This document shows, in pieces, positions 34,512 to 43,690 of a stretch of 64,000 bases of DNA. Position numbers and translations under genes: made by a program. The stretch is from contig NZ_OW711693.1 in assembly GCF_940670685.1 (NCBI RefSeq), forward strand, positions 2,108,001 to 2,172,000. The letters run 5' to 3'. The number at the start of each line of letters is the position of its first letter. The first letter of the stretch is position 1. Origin of the DNA: Anaeropeptidivorans aminofermentans (lineage in GTDB: Bacteria > Bacillota > Clostridia > Lachnospirales > UBA5962). A model generated the notes under the pieces. The model saw nothing but the letters and a program-made list of their open reading frames with translations, had not been told where the DNA came from and made no database searches.

Positions 34512-35894
34512 TTAATTGTGTTTCGCGCATAATTCATATAAGGTAGCTGCACCTACACCTGTAGCTCCCTTTGAGTTATAATCAAATAAGGGCTTTTCAC
34601 TATAAGAGGTTCCTGCTATATCAAGATGCACCCATGGCATATCTTCCACGAAAGCTTCTATAAAACAGCCCCCTACGATACAGCCCCCAAATTTAACGCT
34701 TCCGGAGTTTTTAATGTCTGCTAAATCGCTTTCAAGCACTTTTCTGTAGGTATCGTCAATGGGGAAAAGATGATATTTCTCTCCTGCTCTTTTTCCGGCC
34801 TTTTTAACTTCTTTAAAGAAGGCTTTTTTATTGGTAACGGCTCCTGAAATATGGTGGCCTAATGTGGCAACTACAGAGCCGGTTAATGTGGCTATATCAA
34901 CGATTTTAGATACCTTTTCATTTCTTATGGCATAGGTTATAGCATCAGATAATATTAAGCGGCCTTCTGCATCGGTATTTGTAATTTCAATGGTTTTGCC
35001 GTTCATGGATTTCACTACGTCTCCCGGGAGATATGCCGAATTTGAAAGACGGTTTTCACAGCACGGAAGTACTCCTATAACATTTGTTTTAACTTTATTT
35101 TTTGCAAGAGAACAGATGGCTCCGCAAACAGCTGCGGCACCTGCCATGTCTGTTTTCATACCCAGCATGGAAGCGCTTGGCTTAAGGCTGTAGCCGCCGG
35201 TATCATAAGTAATGCCCTTTCCTACAAGGCCCATTACTTCGTCGCTTTCACTGTTGTTCAAATATCTCATTACAATAAGCCTTGGCGGATTTGCACTGCT
35301 TTCTCCCACTGCTAAAAATGTATTCATGCCAAGCTCTCTGCATTTTGTCTCATCAAGAATTTCTACCTCAATGTTATGCTCTTTGCCGAACTTTTCTACT
35401 ATTTCTGAAAAAATAACAGGAGTAAGATCGTTTGCAGGCGTGTTTACCAAATCTCTGGCAACGGCTACGCCTTCGGCAACATTTTTCGCCTTTTTGAATG
35501 TTTCAGCGTCTTCCTCTTCCAGAACTCTGTTATTTATTGTATAAGTAAATTCAGGACTATACGTTTTATTTTCGCTTTTATATCTGTCAAACTCGTAAAG
35601 GCCTAAGTTTATCCCCATGGACACCTGAGATATGATGCTTTTGCCGAATCTCTCAGAAAATTCCCCAAGCTCAAAATTAGCTTTTGTGATATTGTGCTTT
35701 TTAAGCTCTTTAACCGTGCCTGCAAAAAGAGCCTTTATTTTCTTTTCCGAAAATTCCTCGAATTTTCCAAGGCCTACGGAAACTTCAACATTATCAGCAT
35801 CATATGAAAATCCGTATTCTTTAATCTTTGCTTTAAAAACAGGGGTTATTCCTCTGTTTTTATCCTCATAATAAAAATTAATATTACAGTTCAT
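34512..35894 (-). CDS. M17 family leucyl aminopeptidase
   Basis: A cytosolic dinuclear-metal aminopeptidase that releases N-terminal residues from peptides. The product has 460 residues. The catalytic C-terminal domain shows VGKGITYDTGGYSLKP (metal-ligand Lys and Asp), GMKTDMAGAAAV, and the PROSITE-type signature NTDAEGRLILSDA. The N-terminal 150 residues are divergent, as is usual for the family. The start ATG follows TAGGAGGAG. It is monocistronic, with its own terminator. Next to pxpABC and dsdA it suggests a local theme of peptide and amino-acid use, although they are not one operon. Confidence 0.94.
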   Translation of the reverse strand: MNCNINFYYEDKNRGITPVFKAKIKEYGFSYDADNVEVSVGLGKFEEFSEKKIKALFAGTVKELKKHNITKANFELGEFSERFGKSIISQVSMGINLGLYEFDRYKSENKTYSPEFTYTINNRVLEEEDAETFKKAKNVAEGVAVARDLVNTPANDLTPVIFSEIVEKFGKEHNIEVEILDETKCRELGMNTFLAVGESSANPPRLIVMRYLNNSESDEVMGLVGKGITYDTGGYSLKPSASMLGMKTDMAGAAAVCGAICSLAKNKVKTNVIGVLPCCENRLSNSAYLPGDVVKSMNGKTIEITNTDAEGRLILSDAITYAIRNEKVSKIVDIATLTGSVVATLGHHISGAVTNKKAFFKEVKKAGKRAGEKYHLFPIDDTYRKVLESDLADIKNSGSVKFGGCIVGGCFIEAFVEDMPWVHLDIAGTSYSEKPLFDYNSKGATGVGAATLYELCAKHN

Positions 35895-36142
35895 TTTTCT
35901 CCTCCTATACCCTAATAATTTTTAAACATAGGAAACCATCGTCGTTTAAATATATCCTGTTCAGTTAAAAAAAGCAATATGTGTTTTGTATAATTCAACA
36001 TCTTGATAAATATGTAATTTTACTTTAAACTATTACAGTAATCTAAATAAAAGCATATATTGTTAATTATGCTTGAAATTTAGTCGCGTTTGAATTGAAA
36101 TGAACATCTAAATCCATAAAAGTAAATTAAAAGGAGAATCTT

Positions 36143-37504
36143 ATGTCCTATTCAGAAAAAGATATAAAAACTCTTATTCAGGAATTTAAAGAAATAGAAG
36201 AACTGATGGCATTAAAAGAAATATTATGGATTAACGGCAAAAAAGAAAGTTTTGAATCCGCCATAAAAAGCTCTAGCGTTGACCCTGTAAATATTGAGGA
36301 CGCTGAAAAAAGGCTTACTCGGTTTTCGTCATTCATAAAAGAAGTCTTTCCTGAAACCAAAGAGGCCAATGGAATCATTGAATCTCCTCTTACAGCAATC
36401 CCCTCTATGAAAAAATCTCTTGAAGATGATTTTGATGTTTCAATCCCCGGCTCATTATATTTAAAATGCGACAGCCATCTTCCCGTATCCGGTTCCATAA
36501 AGGCAAGAGGCGGAATTTATGCTGTATTAAAACATGCAGAAGATTTGGCCCTTAATGCAGGCATTTTGAGTATTGATGATGATTACTCCTGCTTTGCATC
36601 AGAAAAATTCAAGGATTTCTTTTCTCAATACGCCATCTCTGTAAGCTCCACAGGAAACTTAGGCCTTTCCATCGGCATTATAAGTGCCGTTCTTGGGTTC
36701 AGGGTTACAGTTCACATGTCAAAGGACGCAAGAAAATGGAAAAAAGATATGTTAAGGTCGAAGGGTGTCACCGTTAAAGAGTACGACGCTGATTTCAGCG
36801 CCGCAGTTATAGAAGGAAGGAAACAATCGGAAAAGGACCCCTTGTGCTTTTTTGTTGATGATGAAAATTCTAACGACCTTTTTTACGGATATGCCGTGGC
36901 CTCTTTAAGGCTAAAGAAACATTTGGAAAGTCAAAATGTCCATATAAGCAAAGAAAAGCCTTTATTTGTATATCTTCCCTGCGGTGTAGGCGGCGGCCCG
37001 GGAGGCGTTGCCTTCGGCCTTAAACTTATGTTTCAGGACAATGTCCACTGTTTCTTTGCAGAGCCTACCCATGCACCTTCTATGCTTTTAGGGATACTTA
37101 CAGGGCTTCACGATGCCATCTGCGTACAGGATATCGGCATAGATAATTTAACGGCGGCAGACGGCCTCGCCGTTGGCAGGCCTTCAAAATTCGTGGGCAA
37201 AGAAATGGAAAAGTTTCTCAGCGGCTCTTATACCATAAGCGATCAGAGAATGTTCTATCTTTTAAATAAAATGGTTGAAAATGAAGGCATTAAAATTGAG
37301 CCTTCAGGCCTTGCAGGTCTTTACGGCCCCGTTCAATTATTAAAATCCCAGGAAGGGCAACAGTATATAGAAGATAACGGTCTTTCTGAAACCATTAAAA
37401 ATGCTGTCCATATTTCATGGGCTACCGGCGGTTCTATGGTTCCTTCTTCAGAAATGGATGAATTTATAAATGTGGGAAAGGCCATTGATATTAATGAACT
37501 TTAA
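36143..37504 (+). CDS. dsdA: D-serine ammonia-lyase (D-serine dehydratase)
   Basis: DsdA is a PLP enzyme that converts D-serine to pyruvate and ammonia. The product has 453 residues. The PLP lysine is K120 in [11 protein letters not shown], and the phosphate-binding glycine loop is [22 protein letters not shown] and [10 protein letters not shown] near the C-terminus are also typical of the family. The start ATG follows AAAAGGAGAATC. No dsdC regulator or dsdX transporter is adjacent. The long fold-type II protein is clearly DsdA rather than a threonine dehydratase. Confidence 0.95.
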   Translation: MSYSEKDIKTLIQEFKEIEELMALKEILWINGKKESFESAIKSSSVDPVNIEDAEKRLTRFSSFIKEVFPETKEANGIIESPLTAIPSMKKSLEDDFDVSIPGSLYLKCDSHLPVSGSIKARGGIYAVLKHAEDLALNAGILSIDDDYSCFASEKFKDFFSQYAISVSSTGNLGLSIGIISAVLGFRVTVHMSKDARKWKKDMLRSKGVTVKEYDADFSAAVIEGRKQSEKDPLCFFVDDENSNDLFYGYAVASLRLKKHLESQNVHISKEKPLFVYLPCGVGGGPGGVAFGLKLMFQDNVHCFFAEPTHAPSMLLGILTGLHDAICVQDIGIDNLTAADGLAVGRPSKFVGKEMEKFLSGSYTISDQRMFYLLNKMVENEGIKIEPSGLAGLYGPVQLLKSQEGQQYIEDNGLSETIKNAVHISWATGGSMVPSSEMDEFINVGKAIDINEL

Positions 37505-37520
37505 AAATTATATTGAAGCC

Positions 37521-37650
37521 TATAGTAAAATAGTTTAATTGCAGTGACAAAAATTGTATATTTTGAATGGCTTAATATAAGTTTTTCTATTATATTAAGC
37601 CGTTTATGAAAAATAGGTTTTTGATACTACCTTAATCTCGTTTTGCTATA
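37521..37650 (+). repeat. Family 3 palindromic repeat after dsdA
   Basis: A 130 bp element from TATAGTAAAATAG to TCTCGTTTTGCTATA, with the inner palindrome ATGGCTTAATATA...TATATTAAGCCGTTTATG. It is the reverse-orientation counterpart of 29510-29635. It starts 16 bp after the dsdA stop. Confidence 0.8.
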
Positions 37651-37664
37651 ATTAAATTATATTA

Positions 37665-37708
37665 CAAAAACAGGCAAACCGGAATAAAAACCGATTTGCC
37701 TGTTTTTC
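37665..37708. terminator. Bidirectional terminator between dsdA and ABC operon
   Basis: AAAAACAGGCAAACCGG pairs with CCGATTTGCCTGTTTTT (one mismatch) and has A and T runs on both sides. It can end dsdA transcription on the plus strand and the transporter operon on the minus strand. Confidence 0.85.
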
Positions 37709-37768
37709 TTAAAGAGGTTTAAAAACATACTCTTTTATTTTAAAAATTTTATCAATAATTAAATACGT

Positions 37769-38449
37769 TCAATTATTCTCTTCTGTACATATGCCCTTAT
37801 CTATACGGTAAATTCTGTTACAAACAATATTTGCCAAAGCCTTGTTGTGGGTAATAAATATATAGGCCGTATTGTTTTCTTTCTGATATGTTTTTAAAAG
37901 CGCTACAATCTGAGCCTGGCTTATAACGTCAAGCATGCTTGTGGCCTCATCTAAAATAATAAGCGCAGGCTCTAAAGCAAGAACTCTCGAGAGAGCAAGC
38001 CTTTGAAGCTCTCCTCCGCTCAGCTCTCTGGGCTTTCTGTAAAGATGCTTTTCCTTCAGGCCCAGTTTTTCTATATCCTTTATGATGTCATTTTTACTGC
38101 TTCCGGGCCTGTAAAGCTTATAGGGCTCTTCCATGCTTTTTATAATCGGAAGCTCGGGATTAAAAGATATTTCCGGGTGTTGAAAAAGAATTTGTATCTG
38201 CTTTCTAAGGCTCCTTTTAACAGGAAATTTAATTTCTTTCCCCTTATAAAGAATCCTGCCGGAAGTTGGCTGAATAAGGCCGGTGATAATTTGGCCTACG
38301 GTAGTTTTTCCGCTTCCGCTGTCCCCTAAAAGCCCCAGAGTCTCCCCTTCAAAAACGTTTATATTAACATCCTTTGCGGCATAGAATACTTCTTTTCTTG
38401 AGCCGGTCATATGATAGGCCTTGGATAAATTTTCAGTCTTAAGAAGCAT
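37769..38449 (-). CDS. Opp/Nik-type ABC transporter ATPase (F/E-type)
   Basis: The second ATPase of a peptide/nickel-family ABC importer, 226 residues. Walker A is GDSGSGKTT, the signature LSGGELQRLALSR is canonical, and Walker B is LIILDEATSMLD. It is shorter than usual OppF because it lacks the C-terminal oligopeptide-type domain with Cys; NikE-like proteins are similarly short. It starts 11 bp inside the upstream ATPase gene, which indicates coupling. It is the last gene of the five-gene operon behind the cobalamin riboswitch. Confidence 0.92.
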   Translation of the reverse strand: MLLKTENLSKAYHMTGSRKEVFYAAKDVNINVFEGETLGLLGDSGSGKTTVGQIITGLIQPTSGRILYKGKEIKFPVKRSLRKQIQILFQHPEISFNPELPIIKSMEEPYKLYRPGSSKNDIIKDIEKLGLKEKHLYRKPRELSGGELQRLALSRVLALEPALIILDEATSMLDVISQAQIVALLKTYQKENNTAYIFITHNKALANIVCNRIYRIDKGICTEENN

Positions 38450-39356
38450 ATCTCCAGCACCTTACCTTTCTGCCGGACACATTAAAATAAGGCGGCATGG
38501 TCTTGCATTTTTCTGTTCTATAAGCACATCTGCCGTAATAGCAGCAGCCTTCCTCCAATTGATCCTCTGTAAAACCCTTATTCACCTTTAAACCGTTTTC
38601 AGGCATGGCGTTTATAATATCCATGGTATAAGGGTGAAGAGGCTCGAGGAATATTTGTTCCGTAGGGCCTTCTTCAATCTGATAGGAAGAATACATGATA
38701 CACATTCTTTGGCTAATCTTTCGGGCAAAGTTCAGATCATGGGTAACGCATAGAATGGTTTTATCCGAAAGCTTGCTGAAGCTTTCGGCAACGATTTCTA
38801 TTCTTTTTTCATCAAGGCCTTTTGTCGGCTCATCGGCAAGAATAATCTCCGCTCCTGCGGAAATTCCCATGGCTACAAGGGCTCTCTGCCGCATGCCTCC
38901 GCTTAAAGTATGGGGATAGCCTTCTGCTCTTTTTTTCTCATTATCTATATTAAAAAGCCTAAGGAGATTAATGCTTTCCAAAAAGGCGTTTTTCTTCGTA
39001 TATTTTTTATGTATGATTAAAGGCTCTCCTACCTGAAAGCCTACCGTAAGCAGAGGGTTCATGCTGCCACCTCCGCCCTGCGGAACGTAAGAAATCTGTC
39101 CTCCTCTTATTTCATCAAGCTCTTTTCTTTGAAGCTTTAAAATATCTTTGGCATTGTAGGCAATTTCGCCCCTAACTTCGGCAGAATGAGGAAGAAGCCT
39201 AAGGATAGAAAGGAGAAGGACACTTTTTCCGCTTCCTGTCTCTCCGATTATGGCAAGCTTATCCTTTTCATAGATTTCAAGGCTTACGTCCTTTACGGCC
39301 TGAACATCGTCTCCGCCTTTAAAAGAAACAGATAAATTCTTTATGTCTATCAGCAC
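38439..39356 (-). CDS. Opp/Nik-type ABC transporter ATPase (D-type)
   Basis: The first ATPase of the importer. GTG at 39356 (encoded VLIDIKNLSVSF) lies one base past the permease stop, behind AGGAGGAGG; the open frame extends further but without a site. The product has 305 residues. Walker A is GETGSGKSV, the signature TLSGGMRQRALVAM, and Walker B EIILADEPTKGLD. The C-terminal oligopeptide/dipeptide extension has the cysteine cluster GCCYYGRCAYRTEKC (four Cys), a hallmark of OppD/DppD/NikD-like ATPases and in some members an iron-sulfur site. It is coupled to both neighbours. Confidence 0.93.
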   Translation of the reverse strand: MLIDIKNLSVSFKGGDDVQAVKDVSLEIYEKDKLAIIGETGSGKSVLLLSILRLLPHSAEVRGEIAYNAKDILKLQRKELDEIRGGQISYVPQGGGGSMNPLLTVGFQVGEPLIIHKKYTKKNAFLESINLLRLFNIDNEKKRAEGYPHTLSGGMRQRALVAMGISAGAEIILADEPTKGLDEKRIEIVAESFSKLSDKTILCVTHDLNFARKISQRMCIMYSSYQIEEGPTEQIFLEPLHPYTMDIINAMPENGLKVNKGFTEDQLEEGCCYYGRCAYRTEKCKTMPPYFNVSGRKVRCWRYAS

Positions 39357-39357
39357 G

Positions 39358-40158
39358 CTATACCTCCTCCTGCCCTGAATAATATCCTGCCAGCATAAAT
39401 CCCAATACGGCAAGACAAATACAGATGATCGGGGGAATATACCACCAAAATTGACCTTTCAGAATGCTGTTTCTGAAAAAAGCATAATGAAGGATACTTC
39501 CCCATGATTTTTCTCCATAGGTACCAAGGCCTAAAAAGCTTAAACCGGATTCCGTAACCATTGCGCTTGCAACAGATAAAGAGCCTCTGATTAAAATAAT
39601 ATCCTTTAAATTCGGAAGCATATGCTTAAATAAAATTATAAAGGGGTTTACCCCTATAGCTTTTTCTATTTTTACAAAGGGCTGTTCTTTCAGCTGCATT
39701 ACCCTTGATCTTAAAATGCGGGCTGTTCCCGTCCACGAGGTAATGCTCATGGCAATGATAAGATTCCATTTCCCGGGAGACATATAAGCTGCAAGAAGCA
39801 CCGTAAGCGGAAGGGAAGGAACAGCCATGGCAATATTTGTAATTGCCGTTATTGCCTTATCCGCAGGACCGGAAAAATATCCGCCTATAAGGGCCAGAAC
39901 AGTACCTGCAGCAGTAACCGCAAAGGCGGCAAAAAAGCCTATGAATAGAGAAACTCTGGTTCCATAGATAAGCTCACTTAAAATATCCTGCCCTACGTCG
40001 TTGGTACCTAAAATATGGGCCTTTTCCGGCTTTAAATAGGCTATGCCCATTTCATGAGGGTCATACGGCGCTATAAACGGCGCAAAAATTGCTACCAGAA
40101 GGAAAAAAGCAATGATCAGAAGCCCCCAAACCATAGGAGCATTTATCTTTTTACTCAT
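39358..40158 (-). CDS. Opp/Nik-type ABC transporter permease (C-type)
   Basis: The second permease of the importer, 266 residues from ATG 40158 (MSKKINAPMVWG), which AAGAGG precedes at nine bases; an in-frame ATG three codons upstream is the alternative. The first helix and the PYDPHEMG motif are typical of DppC/OppC/NikC proteins. The EAA-like cytoplasmic loop KIEKAIGVNPFIILFKHMLPN contacts the ATPases. The start overlaps the end of the upstream permease by eight bases. Confidence 0.92.
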   Translation of the reverse strand: MSKKINAPMVWGLLIIAFFLLVAIFAPFIAPYDPHEMGIAYLKPEKAHILGTNDVGQDILSELIYGTRVSLFIGFFAAFAVTAAGTVLALIGGYFSGPADKAITAITNIAMAVPSLPLTVLLAAYMSPGKWNLIIAMSITSWTGTARILRSRVMQLKEQPFVKIEKAIGVNPFIILFKHMLPNLKDIILIRGSLSVASAMVTESGLSFLGLGTYGEKSWGSILHYAFFRNSILKGQFWWYIPPIICICLAVLGFMLAGYYSGQEEV

Positions 40159-41149
40159 ACACAACATCCTCTTTTATCCGTGGATCAATCAGAGCATTCA
40201 CAATATCCCCAAGGAGATTTCCCGAAACAACCATGATGGCAGAAATGAGAAAACAAAGCTGAGCCGTGGGAAAATCCCTTGCCAAAACGGCATTATACAG
40301 GAGCATGCCCATTCCCTTCCAGCCGAAAACTACCTCTACAATCATAGAGCCTGAGAGGATATAGCCAAGCTGCATACACATGGAAGTAGAATATGGCAGA
40401 AGTGCATTTTTAAGCATATGTACAAAAAGAGTTTTTTTATCTGAAAGGCCTTTTGAATATGCAGTAATAACATACTCCTCTTTTCTTACCTGAGAGGCAG
40501 AGCTTTTCATCAGCATGAAATTTCCCGAGGTTCTTGAAAGAATGAGTATAAATAAGGGAAGCATCATATGCCACAATATATTTATTATTCTGTCCGCCCC
40601 TACGGCATTTGCCGATACCATTCCATTTATAGGAAAAAGCCGCAGTTTATAAGAGAAAATAATAAGGAGAATAAGGCTGAGACAGTTTGAAGGAATGGTA
40701 TTTATTAAAAGAAAAACCGATGTGGAAATTTTATCGAATAGAGAACCAGGCTTAAAGCCTGCCAAAAGCCCCAAAGCCCCTCCGATGATTCCCCCCAGTA
40801 TCCAAGTGGGCACAGACAGAAAGAGTGTCCATTTAGACGCATTCAGTACGTTTTCAAGAACAGGCCTATGATTTGAATAGGCCCTGCCAAAATCAAAATA
40901 TAGAATGCTTTTTAAATACTTCATATATTGAATAAAAATGCTGTCGGATAGACCGTATTTTTCTTTAAGCTCTTCCAGCGTTTCCGGAGAGCTGTCTAAA
41001 AGATAATAATATTCCTCCTGCCCTACAAGATGAATCAGGGGATCTCCCGGCATGAATCTTACAAGCAGAAAGCTTATGGTAATGATGATAAATATATTGA
41101 TGAACGCCCCTAATATTTTAATAGCAATGGAATTTTTCAGTTTATTCAC
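40151..41149 (-). CDS. Opp/Nik-type ABC transporter permease (B-type)
   Basis: The first permease of the importer, 332 residues. The N-terminal helix ends in the DppB/NikB family motif LLVRFMPGDP, and the cytoplasmic loop YSKGLSDKKTLFVHMLKNALLP is the EAA motif. The start is GTG at 41149 with a rather weak AGGCAG ahead. A strong hairpin separates it from the substrate-binding protein gene, so permease and ATPase expression may be lower than that of the binding protein. Confidence 0.92.
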   Translation of the reverse strand: MNKLKNSIAIKILGAFINIFIIITISFLLVRFMPGDPLIHLVGQEEYYYLLDSSPETLEELKEKYGLSDSIFIQYMKYLKSILYFDFGRAYSNHRPVLENVLNASKWTLFLSVPTWILGGIIGGALGLLAGFKPGSLFDKISTSVFLLINTIPSNCLSLILLIIFSYKLRLFPINGMVSANAVGADRIINILWHMMLPLFILILSRTSGNFMLMKSSASQVRKEEYVITAYSKGLSDKKTLFVHMLKNALLPYSTSMCMQLGYILSGSMIVEVVFGWKGMGMLLYNAVLARDFPTAQLCFLISAIMVVSGNLLGDIVNALIDPRIKEDVVYE

Positions 41150-41188
41150 CTGCCTGTTATTTTAGTAAACAAACACTGTCTCTATTAT

Positions 41189-41217
41189 AAATGCCTGCTG
41201 TTCCGCAGCAGGCATTT
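41189..41217 (-). terminator. Intercistronic hairpin between binding protein and permease
   Basis: AATGCCTGCTG pairs perfectly with CAGCAGGCATT around a short loop, 20 bp or so upstream of the permease start. On the minus strand only TTTATAAT follows, a weak T tract. It would probably stabilise or partly terminate the message after the binding protein gene. Confidence 0.65.
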
Positions 41218-41224
41218 TGTATCA

Positions 41225-42937
41225 TTACTTTTCTGTAAGCTCAAACCAAGTTCTTGAATGGATTACGCCCCATGAAGGATAATTGTCAAAGCCTTCGTAT
41301 TTATCTGTTCTATAAGGGAAGAATGCCTTCTCCCAGCAAAGGGCCTGGGCAAAAGCCTCATCAGAAGCCATTTTCTGAAGCTTCTTAACGTTTTCTATAT
41401 AAACGTCATCGGAGGTAGCCTGCTGCATATTAAAGAAAGTATCTTTGAATTCCGGATTATTGTATGTACCCCATATCCATGTTGTTTCCCCTTCTCTTGC
41501 TTCCGCAAGGAAGTATCTGAAAGCAGTTGAATATGCCGCCATACCGGAGGTCGTATATCCTATGGAAAGGTCGTATTTGCCGTCTGTAATATTCTTTTCC
41601 CATATTTCGGAGTTAGCAAGGCTTTCTTCGTCTATAACAGTCTTTATGCCCACCTTGTCAACAGAAGCCATGATAACGTCTGCTATGCGGTTTAAAAGCT
41701 CTTGGGTAGAGGCGGAATACTGAGGGGTAACTAAGATTTCCATTTTGCTTCCGTCGGGGAATTCTCTGTATCCGTCGCCGTCAACGTCTTTATAGCCGCC
41801 TTCGTCAAGGAGCGCATTGGCTTTGTCTAAATCCTGTGAAAGCATTGGAAGGCTTGCATCAAAGCCCTTTGTTGAAGGGGGTATGATTCCGCTTCCGGGA
41901 GCCTGTCCAAATTCGCCGTTAATGGTTATTGCAAGCTGATTATAATCAAGAGCGTATCTTACTGCGTGCCTGAAATTGGAATCTGCTCCTGCGGGCCTCT
42001 CCATTCCGTATGTAAGCTGAAAATTTCCTGCGTAATCGCTTTCTCCAAGGTCGATGTTACTGTCTTTTGAAAGAGTCTCGATTAAGGTTGCGTCAATAGG
42101 GTTTGCATAATTAAACATGGCGTCTATCTCGCCGTTAAGCATAGCCATCATCAATGTATCTTCGCCGGAATAGGATTTAAGGGTAACTGCGTCTACAGTT
42201 ATTTCTCCTGCATAGTTATTTTCAGGTACAGCTTCATAATATGAAATCTGGGCGTCCTTATCCTTGGATACAAGCTTATAAGGTCCGCAGCCTATCGCGG
42301 CAGCATCTTCTGCATATTCCGCATAGTCGGTAATGCCTTCCCAAATATGCTTTGGAAACACACAGGCATTATTCATGGCAGATGAATTTATCCAGTAATA
42401 AGCGTCCGGTTCGCTGAAAATAAGCTCTGCCGAATCTTCGCCTAAAAGATTAACTGCTTCTAAATTTTTAAGAGAGCCTGTCTTCTTAACATTTTTCATA
42501 TAGTCAAATGTAAAAAGAATATCCTCTGAGGTCACAGGCTTTCCGTCATGCCAAACGGCGTCAAGAGGAAATGTAAATGTAATTTTCTTTCCGTCCTCGG
42601 ATATTTCAAAGGATTTAAAGAAATAAGGCTGTAAAACATTGTTCTTATCTCTATACACAAAATTACCTTGCGTAAGCCCGTTGTAATTCATTCTTCCAAA
42701 GGCGTCTTTTTGCGTCTGGGAGTTAAATACATTATTTTCTGCAACAGTGCCGATAATAAGATTTTTAACGTGCTTTTTTTCTGTGCTTTCGGCTTCCTTA
42801 TCCTCTTTCTTCTCTTCAGGCTGGGCTGATTGCTGTTCATTGGGTTTTGCAGCTATCTCCGCACTTTTGGGAGAGCAGCCTGCAAAAAAGGATAAAGCCA
42901 TAACGACTGCTGCGATTCTTAAAAGCTTGTTTTTCAT
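41225..42937 (-). CDS. Opp/Nik-type substrate-binding lipoprotein (SBP_bac_5)
   Basis: A 570-residue extracellular solute-binding lipoprotein of the peptide/nickel cluster. The signal peptide ends in the lipobox FAGC (Cys21), followed by a 40-residue Glu/Lys/Pro-rich linker and the SBP_bac_5 domain with FTFPLDAVWHDGKPVTSEDILFTFDYM and IGCGPYKLVS. The start ATG has GGAGGATATT before it. The promoter region carries a cobalamin riboswitch with a terminator, about 400 bp upstream. Family members carry peptides, nickel, cobalt-chelates or haem; the riboswitch points to cobalt or a corrinoid, but no binding residues can be identified from sequence alone. Confidence 0.93.
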   Translation of the reverse strand: MKNKLLRIAAVVMALSFFAGCSPKSAEIAAKPNEQQSAQPEEKKEDKEAESTEKKHVKNLIIGTVAENNVFNSQTQKDAFGRMNYNGLTQGNFVYRDKNNVLQPYFFKSFEISEDGKKITFTFPLDAVWHDGKPVTSEDILFTFDYMKNVKKTGSLKNLEAVNLLGEDSAELIFSEPDAYYWINSSAMNNACVFPKHIWEGITDYAEYAEDAAAIGCGPYKLVSKDKDAQISYYEAVPENNYAGEITVDAVTLKSYSGEDTLMMAMLNGEIDAMFNYANPIDATLIETLSKDSNIDLGESDYAGNFQLTYGMERPAGADSNFRHAVRYALDYNQLAITINGEFGQAPGSGIIPPSTKGFDASLPMLSQDLDKANALLDEGGYKDVDGDGYREFPDGSKMEILVTPQYSASTQELLNRIADVIMASVDKVGIKTVIDEESLANSEIWEKNITDGKYDLSIGYTTSGMAAYSTAFRYFLAEAREGETTWIWGTYNNPEFKDTFFNMQQATSDDVYIENVKKLQKMASDEAFAQALCWEKAFFPYRTDKYEGFDNYPSWGVIHSRTWFELTEK

Positions 42938-43014
42938 AATATCCTCCGTCTTATTTAGGGTCTAGCAATAATTATTGCTGATTAAATCCGTCCTTAATTT
43001 GTTTTAAAACACTT

Positions 43015-43311
43015 AAAGTAAACTTCTTATAAAGAAGAGGCAAAACCGATTCTTAAAAAATAAAACTTGGGCTTATTCACATAAATCCATGTCCGCTGCT
43101 TCTTAAGTGCGCAGGATATCTTTGATACATATAGTAAATTTCACAGAAGGATACAATAAAAATCTATTCTTCATAAAGGGCTTAAACAGATAGAATCCCT
43201 ATGTTTAAGCCATTCAAAATATACGATTTTGATTCCTGTTTCATTTGAAATTGACTATAAGCTGTCCTATATGGCTTTGTTCCTGCTTCACTTTAAATTT
43301 ACCATAAAGCT
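43015..43311 (+). repeat. Composite repeat: family 1 interrupted by family 3
   Basis: The outer arms are family 1: AAAGTAAACTTCTTATAAAG at 43015 and TATGGCTTTGTTCCTGC then AAATTTACCATA at 43266-43311. Between them lies a family 3 element, 43130-43259, with its own TATAGTAAATTTC and TTGACTATA ends and the central GGGCTTAAACA...TGTTTAAGCC palindrome. The composite sits between the riboswitch terminator and the transporter start, so it is in the leader of the message. Confidence 0.68.
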
Positions 43312-43335
43312 TGCTTGGTTCAGTTTTTATAGAAG

Positions 43336-43363
43336 AATAAAAAAGCGCCCTTTCAAAGGACGC
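43336..43363 (-). terminator. Terminator of the cobalamin riboswitch
   Basis: On the minus strand GCGTCCTTT pairs with AAAGGGCGC and is followed by TTTTTT. It lies about 60 bp after the B12 box. The upstream segment at 43365-43425 can form alternative stems (GGAAATG/CATTTCC), consistent with a transcriptional off-switch. Confidence 0.82.
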
Positions 43364-43423
43364 AAATAAGCATGGAAATGCCTTTTATGATCCACCTTCC
43401 CTTCGAAAGCTTCCATATAAATA

Positions 43424-43585
43424 AGAAGGCAGGTCTTCTGACTAAGGGTCAACCGCATTATCTCCTTCCCGCATATTCATTATGCAGTGGTATCGATAAA
43501 TTGTCACCTACACAGCAGCGAGGGCTGTTCCGGATTTTCACCGGATTCCCTTTTAATGCATATTAATGCAACCATTCCTATTTCA
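43424..43585 (-). promoter_or_regulatory. Cobalamin (AdoCbl) riboswitch
   Basis: The minus-strand sequence has the conserved cobalamin-aptamer blocks in order: GGGAATCCGGTGAAAATCCGG, cut here at GGGAATCCGGTGAAAATCC, then CAGCCCTCGCTGCTGTG, then ACCACTGC, then GGGAAGG, and the terminal B12 box CAGAAGACCTGCC. All the core elements (P3-P6 junction, L5, B12 box) are present. It is followed by the terminator at 43336-43363. It is the only such element in the window and precedes the five-gene Opp/Nik-type operon. The exact 5' boundary is approximate. Confidence 0.93.
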
Positions 43586-43690
43586 TATTAAGTTCTTTAA
43601 AAGAATAACACTATAATGAATTCATGTCAACGGATATATACAAATAGAGCCAATAATTTACATTATTCCTCTTTGACACTAAAACCTATA

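Noticed and set aside
34990-35193. Plus-strand ORFs across the aminopeptidase gene
   Set aside because: They are shadows of the M17 aminopeptidase, whose motifs and start are unambiguous on the minus strand.
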